From Diogma glabrata (lineage: Eukaryota > Arthropoda > Insecta > Diptera > Cylindrotomidae): a stretch of 64,000 nucleotides of DNA. Positions within the stretch are counted from its first letter, which is position 1. Every line of letters begins with the position of its first letter. Shown here piece by piece: positions 49,501-61,500 of the stretch. The stretch covers positions 83,149,676 to 83,213,675 of the forward strand of contig OY856186.1 in NCBI GenBank assembly GCA_963693315.1. Reading direction: 5' to 3'. Made by a program: the position numbers and the translations under genes. The notes under the pieces were generated by a model. It worked only from the letters and a program-made list of their open reading frames with translations. It had not been told where the DNA came from and did not search any database.

Positions 49501-52500
49501 AATGATATTTACTGTTAGAAATAAATTAATCTATCGAGCGCGGGACGACAAAAAAATCCATATGTGGGTCATTCTTTTACATACCGAACAGATTAGGATA
49601 AAATGTGACTTAAGACATTTTTGATTCAGCTGAAAATTTTTTTTACTGGTTCTATATAAACATAACGATATACTGGTTTGGGGATTTTTTCTTTTTTTTA
49701 TGGACAATAGAACGGTTCTAAATTTAGAGAATTTTGTGATTTTTGGCTTGAAGACTTGTTTTCAAAGATTCATAACTTTGGTTCTGGTAGAGATAGACAC
49801 TTTTTGTCTGTTTTATTTTAAAGAATAGAGATGCAATTTTAAAAAAAAACTTATTTATAAAAATTAAAACAAATTCCTATTGTTATAAACAAATAAAATA
49901 TTAAAATCAATTTTTAGTCATTATCTAACAAAAATAAAGAGGGTTTAGTATGATCATCGTATTCTACGTTCAATTTTCAATAAGAAACGTATATTTAATT
50001 AATGGAAAAATGAGTTTTACTGTTAGAAATAAACTAATTTATCGAGCGCGAGACGAGAAAAATTTTTATAAATTTTTGTCGTCCGACGCTGGAAAAATTA
50101 ACTTATGTAACAGTAAAACTCATTTCTTCATTAATTAAATATACGTTTCTTATTGAAAATTGAACGTAAAATACGATGATTACACTAAACACTCTTTATT
50201 TATTTTATATAATGGCTAAAAATTGATTTTAAAATTTTATTTGTTTATAACAATATGAATTTGTTAATAATTTTTATAAATAACATTTTTTTTTTAAATT
50301 GCATCTCTATTCTTTAAAATAAAACAGACAAAAAGTGACTATCTTTACCAGAACCAAAGTTATGAATCTTTGAAAACAAGTCTACAAGCCCAAAACCACA
50401 AATGACAAAATTCTCGAAATTTGGAACCGCTCTATTTTCCCTAAAAAAAAAAGAAAAAATCCTCAAACAAGTATATCGTTATGTTTATATCGTCGCTTTA
50501 ATAATGAAATAACGTATGCCATATATACGTTGTTATTATATAATGGGTGCGCTGCATTCCCCATAAGGATGTCTATAAAGTGGCATTTTAACATTTTCCA
50601 ATTTTTTTATAACTGGGGGTGAAAATTAATATATTGTTAATTAACGTACATGCAGATTTGAATTTGGTTAAATAATGAAACAGCGTAAATGCATGTACAA
50701 TATTTCAATTCTTACAGAATAATAACTTGGGTAAAATCAGCGTCGTATACTTTACATACATTACGATCGCCACACGAAATGGTAAATCTAAAATATTGTA
50801 TAAGCATCATTCATTACTACATGAAATGCCGGTTCATATAAATAAAAAATTGTAAGAATATTATGCGTTAGTTCAATAATGATTAGTTTTAGGTTAATCG
50901 TACTTCCATGCAAAATGAAATAACGTATATGAAATATGAAATAACGTATAAGGTACCTGATTGACTTTTCACCTCTTTTTAGGTAGAAAAGCCAGCAGGT
51001 ACCAATGTGAAATTTTAATATGCTATGGGGCAATTAGTCAAGATTAATTGGCAGAAATTTTTTTTCCAATATCTTTATTCATTCAATAGTGCTGCCGAGT
51101 TTACGAAAATCAGAAAATCGAAAAATCTTTAAACCCAATTATCTCGAAACTACACTTTTGCGAATACGTTGTTTCATTATTAAAGCGACGATATAGAACC
51201 AGTAAAAAATTTTTCAGCTGAATCAAAAATGTCTTAGTCACATTTTATCCTAATCTGTTCGGATGTAAAAGAATGACCCATATATAGATTTTTTTTTCGT
51301 CCCGCGCTCGATAAATTAATTTATTTCTAACAGTAAATATCATTTCTCCATTAAAAAAAAATACTTTTTTTATAGGAAATTGAACGTTGAATACGATGAT
51401 TATATTAAAAATTAATTTTATGGGTGGTTAAAATTAATGGTTAAAATTTAATTTTAACATTTTATTTGTTTATAACAATAGGAATTTGTTAATAATTTTA
51501 GTTGAAAATATTTATTTTTAAAAAATTCCATTTTTTAACTCTCAAATAAAAAAAAGAAAAAGCTTCTATCTTTTATAAAACCGAAGTTATGAATTTTTGA
51601 AAATAACTCTTCAAGCCAAAAATCACGAAATTCTCAAAATTTAGAACAGCTCTATTCTCCAAAAAAATATAAATATATATCTTTTTTTTTCGATAAAAAA
51701 CCCCTAAACAATTTTCAGCCAAATCAAAAATGGGTCGGTCAGAAAGGTGTTCGGTTTATAAAAGGATAACCCACCCATATTTGACTTGAGATCTTAAAAG
51801 CTATTTTTTAGCAGCTCTATGTTTCTTTAAGTTATTTATTGTGAATAAATGTTTAGAATCGTTTAAACAATATTGTTTTTCTTTAAGTTTGGTGACAATA
51901 TTTCATAAGAGAAGGTTCGAAAACCTTTGATTCTAGCATTTATTTAAGTTGTAACATTAATTAGTCAAATATTGATCTTATCGCCAAACAACATTTTTTT
52001 CCAAAAACCTAGAAACATAATCAATAATCAAGACATTTCTGCTATTTTTTGTAAGAATTTTTATTTTCCAGTTATAAAGTCTCGTACAAAAATAGAAGAG
52101 AAGGAGAATTTTTTGATAGAAGATTTTACTGAATAGACCCCATTATCATCGAATCGATTACAGTGATTTTGAACGGGTTTTTATTTAAATCACTTCATTT
52201 GATTTGGTGTAGTTTTTTTAAGAATTTAGTTCCTTGGTTCGGCGCCATCGTGTTTCGTGATTGCGACAACAAAATTAAATTTTTGTTATTAATGCAATAA
52301 AAAATTGCATACTAATTATTGAACAGTAATGTAACCGATGTGCACGGTTAAAATAGCAATATAACTGCTGCACGAAACTAAAGTTATTGCCACTCGAGAT
52401 CACATTCAGGATTAATAGAAAATGTGAATTTCTTCAAAAAAATAACTAATGCCGATGAGATTGTAATCATTTTTGTGAGATGTTTTTTTCTGCTTTGTAT

Positions 52501-55500
52501 ATGTATGAAAAATTTCCAAGTATAGCAGACATCATGTGTGGAGATTTATAGTCTAGCATCTTCCCACTCCCTTATTCTCTTATGTTAGCTCCCGCACTCA
52601 TTTAGGGTTGGATTTGTACGACCCTTCCTTAAAAGAAATCTTCGCTGTGGTTGTCAAATCTACTGTAAAAATTCTTTCTTTACAAATTGCTGCTTCTAAC
52701 TTTTCACCAAGGAAATATAAATGTAATTTGTAGTTCTTTGGTTCAATCCAGTCATGTTGTGATCCCTTCCCTACTCGTTACAACATCATATTAATTAATC
52801 AATTCTGACTGAGGTTAGCAACTTTAGCTCGCAAATTGTATTTTTATAAGTAGAATAAATTGAATGGTGCAACGAGCAAATATACGCGTCGATCTGAATA
52901 TTACATTGGAGGATGCTGTTATATCTAGGTCTAAAAAGGTATCTTTGTACTGTTGTGACACATATTATTAAAGACCAGAGTATATATAAATATAGAGAGT
53001 ACATAACTTTAAAATTGTATGAAGAAAGACATAACAAATGGTGATCGATGATATGTTATATTTAATTTCTCTTTTCTTAATTTCGATTTGTTTTTAATTT
53101 TAACCACAAACTTTTTTATTAAATTATAAATTAAAAACAATTCTAAATCTAAAATGCTAAAACAAATTAAATGTTTTCTTTATAGTTGTGCTAATTTTTA
53201 TAAAATAAATAAAAATAATTACGAGAGTAATTAAATTTATTGTGTTAGTTCCAGTGATTATTTAACTCAAATATTTTATAATGGACAAGCAATATTTTCA
53301 ATTTTTATTTTCGAACAAATTTTTAAGTTATGTAAATATTTTTAGAGTATATTATGAAAACTTGCTGTCACACTATTTTAATTATGGACAAATTTATTTT
53401 TAATTCATCAAATATCAAAAATTATATGTTTATAATGAAAGCCAAAACGTCATTTTTTCTTCATTTCTTTTTATACAGTCGCAGGAAGGGAGAAACTATT
53501 ATTTTTTTGTGGTAGGGCTTTTTTCTCAATGATTTAAAAAAAAATCGCAATAATTTAATTGTACAATTTTGATTTAACTGAAAAACTTACGCACATACAT
53601 GGGAAGACAACTATTTCTCTCTGAGACAAAGCAAACAAAAAAACGATTTGACATCAGTGGAGTCACGCTAAATATTAGTTGTGGTGATCGGTAGCACATA
53701 GTGTAATTCCTATAACCCAACACTTTTTGATTAAAAAAATGTTAACGTCAGTTTTTTTATTACTCCCTTAACATGGTGTTAAAAGGTTGTAACCGCATAA
53801 AGTGCTTTGCATTGCTACTCATTTTGGTTTTTACCAATGCAGATCCATACTGGTTGACCTTAATTTTTTCTTGAAAATCTTATTGAATTACACGCATCTT
53901 GATTGACCTGATTAAATTCTGTGCTTATATAAGAAATAAATTGATCGTGTCTTTCAACACTCGTTGATGAAGTTTCGGCAATAGTCAATGATGCAGAACA
54001 TTTTTTAATTTTAAATCTATGTTGTTAAAAGAAAATTGGATTGGTCATATTTGATTATTTTCTGGAAGTCAAATGGGGTCGATCTACTTACTTTAAGCTT
54101 TAGTTGTCATTGATGAACTACACTGGAGGTATTACCAGTATATTTTTCCCTTGAACTTATGTCTGCATTGGACTTTACGTTCTTTATATTTCCGAAATTC
54201 TCTTGTCACAAAGGCGTTTTACTTGTGCGGATGTGCACGACTCTATGATAATGAGCTCAAACAGTTTGTCCGCTCAAACAAATGAGTTCCTATGTTAAGT
54301 ACTTATACATTGATTCAATGTTTTTCCCAATTGATGTTACTTTGGTTGTAGACCGAGTTTTCACTTCACGTGCTTAAATTATAGTTCATTTTTTCATAGC
54401 TCTTGTGGATTGAATTTCAAAATGTTTAGTTCTCGTTGGCACAAACCAAACAGTCGTCGAGTGTGTTTCCAGAAGTGAAGTACATATAATATGTAGAAAT
54501 CGTTGTGTGATTTTTGATGTGCATGGTCGGTACTTTTGAAGTACTTGAAACATTTAATTAATAAAATATTTCTTGATACTGCAGTTCAAACTAACACTGA
54601 TAGTTTATGAATTATCTGTATGGTAAACACTTTAAGTTAAAACACTACAAATATATTAACAAAGGCTGTCCGACATATTTTGATTCCATCTATTTTTTCA
54701 ATCGGTTTTTCGGTTAATACTTAACTAACTACCATACAACTGTTGATCCTACTTATATAGCAGTATACAAATATTTCAAACAGAAGAAACCTCAAACAGA
54801 ATATGGATCTTCAACAGAAATGAATCACAAACTTGCCCGACAGTAAATAATATTATTAGTGTTTTAAACGTATAAAGAAAATATCAAGACTTCGGTCTGG
54901 GTTAAGGATTTTGATATGGTTTTCGTCAAAAATCTTTTATGATGACATTGTTTTTAGTTTTGGGCAGCGATGTATATCAAACATAAAAGTCTTTGTTAAA
55001 GTACATGTATTTTGTTAAAATTAAAATGCAATATTTAAAAATATACTTTTTACTGCTTATTTTTAATTTTATTTTATTAATAATAATAATATAAACTTCC
55101 TTATAGTAACAATTTGGATGTATTTTGTATCTCTGTTTAGAAATTTATTACAAAACAAACACGAAACATCGATACGTTGCCGGAATATTATAACAGATCA
55201 TAAATAAACATAATTTAGTGAAAAGATGATCACCAATCATCAAACTACTCAAAAACCTTTCAAAATATTTCAAAATCAAATTTCATATTTCTTCCAAAAC
55301 TCCAAAAATATTCTAAAAATTATAATAAAAACAAAAATTTAAACTTTTTTTCAAAATTCTAAAAATATTCCAAAAATTATAACAAAATCAAAAATTGAAA
55401 TTTTTTCAAAATTCTAAAAATATTCCAAAAATTAAAAATTGAAACTTTTTCCAAAATTCTAAAAATATCGCAAAAATTAAAACAAAATCGAAATACAAAC

Positions 55501-58500
55501 ATTTTTCAAAATTCCAAAAATATTTAAAAAATTATAATAAAATCAAAAATGTCCAATTTCAAGTTCATTTACATTTCATGTCATACAAATAATTACTAGT
55601 TTTTTCCAAAAAATTGGGTATAAAAATAAATGAAAATCATTCCTTTGACACACTTGACGATTTTTTTGACAAACTTATAATGCAATAATCTAGCTTTTGG
55701 TCTCACATACCAATCCCGACTATCAGGATTTTAATCAATATTACTACTCATTATCACTTAAAATTACCGTTTTTTAGCAAAAAAATATCCAAATTACCGT
55801 TTTTTTAGCGAAAAATGAAATCCTTCCAGCGGTTTTCTAGATTTCGTAGGTTGTGAGACGGTCGGCCGGCAGACAGACATACATTTATTTTTGTTTTTTT
55901 TTTAGAATCAGTAGGTCCTAAAACGTCGAGAAATGCCAAAAAAAGTGGAGGTAAGCACCCCGATTACCGAAGGCAAGTCATGTCACTTTAAATGACTAAA
56001 GTCACATCGTATCAATTTTCGTATTGTTGAAGTCGTTTTTTACGCCTCAAGTCATTTTATACGACAGATGTCACTCTAAATGACATTTTATTCACCTCAA
56101 TTTTTCATGTGACAATAATTTTTTCAAACGTATTTTATTGTTTTTGTGAATTTGAAGAACGTAAAATGTAAGATTTTGTTAGTTTTGAAGTTTTCTAGTT
56201 TCAGAATTTTTAGTTCTAGTCGTGACCGTTTTTATCGAATTCAATAATACCAATTTGTAAGCGACGTGACATGACTATAGTCATGTCACCTGATGTGACA
56301 CGACTTCAGTAATCGAGGTGAATAATTTCACTTTTGCCTCGCGAATGTAATAAGAGAATGTAATATGCTCTTTGTGACAGGTCCATAGATATTGTTTGGT
56401 GAGCATTTCATTGTGTTGACGGACCGACAGTATGTTACATTCTTGGTGCAGGTGATTTCGTGAGCCATCAAATGACATCCGGTTGCTGTTCACAACGCTG
56501 CGTTTTGTGTTACTTGTAACCAGTGGCGGATTACCATAGAGGCGGAAGAGGCGGCCGCCTCGGGCCCCACATGCACAGGGGCCCCTTCGCTACAAATAGT
56601 ATTGATATTTTATAGGTATTCAAATATCAGATGACTGCGTTCATTCAACCAAAGTTTTTAAACCTAAAGATTTTTTTAAAATTATCCCACATGTAAAACT
56701 GTTAGGTTGTCAATTTGTATTACTTTTTTTCATGTATGTATTTATTTTAATAATTCTAATTTGGTAGTTTTATAATTTTTTAATGTACAAATTCGTTTTC
56801 CAATTTGTATAGTAAAAAAACATTTTGTTTTGAAAAGTTCCACTGTTACGAATGAATATTAATACTAAAACTTTATTTGCAATGGGCTGTTATTATATCA
56901 ATCGCAAAATTATTGATAAAAACAAAATCCAGATAAGTATTTTTTGGATATTTGAAGTATATTTGAGTTTTATGTTTTCATCAATGATTTTGGATTTCTT
57001 TTAAGACCTACAATTTATTGAAAGCATTAAACTGAAAACCTCAATTTTAAGCATATAATTGTACATATTTTAGATTAATTTCATATATAACTAAATAAAT
57101 GAAAACTTTTTAACGTGTAGAATTGAAATATTTTATTGTATGCTTAAAATTCATGTATTTTTTATACAATACATGCTAAATTCATCATTTGGATTGAAAA
57201 GAGTTTCCATATGATATGGTTGATATAGTATAGGTGTTTTAGCTTTGGTTGTATATTTCGTTTTATCAACGTTGATTGGAAAAAAGATTGTCTAAAAAGT
57301 TTGTTTGAAAAATTTGAAAAAAAGATTGTTTGTAACTGGACGTATTGATACTCAAATAGCTCGTGAAATTGAAATACAACAAAAGTGCTGGCGGGAAGTT
57401 TTAAAAAGAGTTGCAGCTACAGTAAAGCTATTAGCTACTTTGGGTTTAGCATTTCGTGATCATCGAGAAGATATTGATTCGAACAGAGAAGGAAATTTTA
57501 TGACAAGCATTGAGTACCTATCCCAATTTGATGATTTTCTTAAAAATCATTTGGAGAGGTACAGCCATCCAGGAAAAGGTAATATATAAGTTATTTATCA
57601 CATACCACATGCGATGAATTTATAAATTTAATGGGAACTGAAGTAAAAGAACACCTAATTCAAGAAATTCAGGACTATTTATATTATTCAATTATTGTTG
57701 ATTCTACGCCAGACGTGAACCACACTGACCAACTAAGTTTTATATTAAGGTACATTGATAAAGTGGGCGATGCGAGAGAACGATTATTGGATTTTTACAA
57801 ATTGAAAATCACAATTCAGAATATGTTGCACAACTTATTTTGAAAACTTTAAACAATTTGTCTTTGGATATTAAAAATTGTCGCGGTCAAACATATATGG
57901 CCGGAAAATATAATGGTTTACAAGCCAGAATTAAAACTCTAAGTGAGACCGTCATTTTTATTCCTTGTACAAGTCATACGCTTACTTTAATTGGAAATTA
58001 TGCTGCAGATGCCTATTCTACTGCGGTGTATTATTTTCACTTTATCCAAAATATATATGTATTCTTTTCTTCCTCTACTCACAGATAGCGAAGTTGCTTA
58101 TTGATAATTTTTCCGATCCATAATTCCAAACATATTAAAAAATTAAGTGACACAAGTGACAAGGTCTGCAAGAGCTGATGCAGTATCCGACTTGCGGTTT
58201 AATTACAAAAATATTAAAAACGTTCTTATCCAAATTAGCGAAAATGAAGACGAAAAACCGATTACTAAAGTTGAGGCTAAAAAATTAGCTAGCTCTTTCG
58301 ATGAATATGAATTGCCTTATTAACTGTTCTATGGGATATATTATTGCAAAGAATCAATAGTACTAGAAAATCATTTCAAAATATTCAAACGAACTTATTA
58401 CAAGGAGTAAAACTGTTTAATTCTTTGTCACAATTTATATGGGATGTTCGGAATGATTTTGAGAGCATAGAAAAGCAAGCAAACTTATTAACAGACAATA

Positions 58501-61500
58501 TTAGCTACAAAGAAGGACGAAAAAGAAAACGCAAAATTATGTATGATGAATCATCTGCAAATGATACACAGCTAGTAGGACGAGAATTGTTTATTATAAG
58601 TACTCACAATATGATCTGTGATAGACTTGCCACTGAAATGTCTAACAGAACGTCCATATATGAAACTGTTTTAAATAATTTTAAATTATTTTTTGATCAA
58701 AATATATCCAGTGATGAAGTTGACAAGTGTATTTTAGAATTGTCACATACATATGCGAGGGATATAGAAGTACAATATTTTAAAGACGAAGTACATCATT
58801 TTTTAAAATATATAAAAGAAGAGACATCACTTGTCCATTTAAGATGTACAAGGTAATCATTGATGGCCTGTAATCTTCATTTCCCAATGTGGAAACTATT
58901 TTAAAAATATTTCTTACATTGCCGATATGCAACGCAAGTGGGGAACGATCTTTCTCCGTTCTGAAGCGGATAAAAAATTATTTAAGAAATAGTCTTAATC
59001 AAACTCATTTGCAAAATTTTTCGTAAAATCTTAGGCCCCAAAATTTTGTTCCGCCTCAGGCTCCTTAAAGGCATAATCCACCACTGCTTGTAACTTATTC
59101 CAGTGAGTGTCAGCGACTTGCGGTGTCCATATTGGTGCAGCGTAATTCTCACCGAGATCACCTGCACCAAGAATGTAACATATTGCCGGTCCGTCAACAC
59201 AATGAAATGCTCACCAAACAATATCTATGGGACTGTCACAAAGAGCATATTACATTCTCTTATTACATTCTCGAGGCAAAAGTGAAATTATTCACCTTGA
59301 TTACTGAAGTCGTGTCACATCAGGTGACATGACTATAGTCATGTCACGTCGCTTACAAATTGGTATAATTGAAGTCGATAAAAACGGTCACGACTAAAAC
59401 TAAAAATTCTGCATATGAAGTGATGGTTATTCCTTCTGGTGGTGTAGGTAAGCTGCTTAGGTAGAGATTGAATAGTGAAGGTGAGAGAACTTTGTCTTGT
59501 GGGACTCCTTGTTTGAGCACTCTCATCTTAGATTTGGAGTTACGGAACTCAACGTATGTTTGTTGGCCTCGTAGGTAGTTGCACAGCGCTTTATTAAACC
59601 TGGCAGATTGGTGTTAAATATATCATTTAATAGTGCAGCGTGCGACACTGTGTCGAATGCTTTTGATAGGTCGAGCGCAACTAATATTATTCTGGTACAA
59701 GGTTGTTTTTGGTTTAATCCATCACTGATTTGATCTTGGATCTTGTGAAGAGCGGTGGTTGTACCATGTGCTGTCCTAAAGTCATGTTGGTGGGGCGCCA
59801 GTTTTGCAACCGATGAAAGGATGGAGATCGGTCTGTAAGATTCTCCCTTCTCTTCAGGTTTTCCAGGTTTCAAGATGGGGCTTATTCTTGCTGTTTTCCA
59901 GATGTTTGGTATGTGGTGAGTGTGGTAGTGAGAAAGTTCAATCCTTTGGGTCCAATGTGTTTTAGCATGATGGCTGAGGTGCCGTCGGGTCCAATAGCTT
60001 TGGATGGCTTAGTGTTCTTTATAGCATTCTCAACTTCTTCGGAGAATATGATATCCTCTAGATGTTCAGTATTTACTTTGCGCAGATGTCTCAATACTGA
60101 CCTTGTTTTCTTTTCATGTTTACTTGGCTTTTCTGTAAACTGTGTGTTAAATTTGGTTGCGCATTTCCTTTGGTTTTTGGTTGGAATATCATTGAAGATC
60201 ATGCAGTTGTTATCATGTTGTCGAGGATGAGTTAAGCCTTTTTATGATCTACCAGAGACTTTTGCTTGGGCCAAAGCTTGACTTACTCACTAGCTCTCTC
60301 CATTTATTACATTTGTGTTCCATCACTAGCTCATTTATTTGGTTGTTTAGTTCTTTGATTCTACTGGTCACCTTTTGTTTCTGCCTTCACGGTTTCACCT
60401 TTTGTATTGTGCTGGGTGAAATGAAGCCAGATCTCGCTTTATTAAAAATTTCTCTGAATTTTGTTTCCCCAGAGAGGGCGTCAAGTGGTAAAAATTGCTT
60501 ACTGAATTCTGTTTCAGTAAAATTTGTAAAATTTTGCCAGTCAGCTTTGTTAAAATTAATAGATGTCTTCTTTTCGGAGTTTATTTGGTTTATTGAACGG
60601 CTTAAGGTGATTATGATCGGCACGTGGTCTGATCCTAATGCGATTTCAGTTCTCCATTCAGCAATTGGCATTGAAAACATCTGGAGAAGAATACGAGTTA
60701 TTAGTTACCCTTGTTGGTTGTGGTTCGTTGAGGACTCCAAAGTTCTGCCCTCAATTTGATCAGCAATGCTTTCGCCTCAAGAATCAATGTTCAGTCGTGA
60801 GTGCCATAGATCAAGGTTCATTTTAAGGTTGAGGTTCATTTTCTATTTTTTACAAATATTTGTAATTGAAACCAGTATTTGTAATTTAAAATTAAAATAA
60901 TAACCAGAGAGTTTTTTTAATTAGTTAAAAGAAAAAAAATTAAAAGCCAATGATTTTATTTTGCAAATGATGGTCTTAAGAGCATTAAGTTTAAACAGAG
61001 AGGATCAAAATATATGGTGTTACTTTTGTTTTAAATAAAGTTAATTACGATTATACTGTTTTCATTCAATGAAAATAAATAATGACGAAGTACACGACAT
61101 ACGCAACAGATGACAAACAAGGAAAAATTACCAGCAACAGGCAGGTTTTTTTGTATTTTGCTTATGTTTTTAAATGTTATTTTAATAGAATGTAATAATC
61201 TTTTTTAACGACTGTCATAGAAAATAATGTTTTCTATCTATCATTTTAAAACAGAAAGTTGGCTTTTGCTGTTTAGCGTGCATTTTTTAATTTTTTCTGC
61301 TCTAATGCAGAAAGTAAGACAAAAGACATAATAGACAAAGACATAATATTAAATAATTTATAACATATTATGAATTATTTTTTATTTAAAAATAGATAAT
61401 TTATTAATTTAAATTTTTAGCTTGACGTTCGTTCGATATGTTTTTTAAACAAAAACTAAATAATATAAATGCCTCCTTAGCAACGCATATCTTACTTAAA

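Larger units (their letters stand above)
49063..51780. mobile_element. Outer palindromic element hosting two further insertions
   Basis: The left end atatgggtaattcttttata and the right end tttataaaaggataacccac...ccatat face each other as an imperfect inverted repeat. The arms (about 49063-49557 and 51287-51780) match closely, for example cgagcgcgggacgac on the left against gtcccgcgctcg on the right. The middle is occupied by a second related palindrome (49560-51285). No transposase. Confidence 0.8.
56205..59413. mobile_element. Palindromic element (about 270-bp arms) split by a hAT transposon
   Basis: The left arm (56205-56470) and the right arm (about 59137-59413) are close reverse complements: cacctgatgtgacacgactt against aagtcgtgtcacatcaggtg, and tttggtgagcatttcattgt against acaatgaaatgctcaccaaa. 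Each arm holds a perfect 24-nt palindrome GTGACATGACTA/TAGTCATGTCAC (56266-56289 and 59324-59347). The small ORFs on both sides are mirror images and not genes. The right end is cut by the antisense LINE. Confidence 0.8.

Noticed and set aside
56281..59332. Matching small ORFs at 56493-56281 and 59123-59332
   Set aside because: Their similarity comes from the inverted arms of the palindromic element around the hAT insertion.
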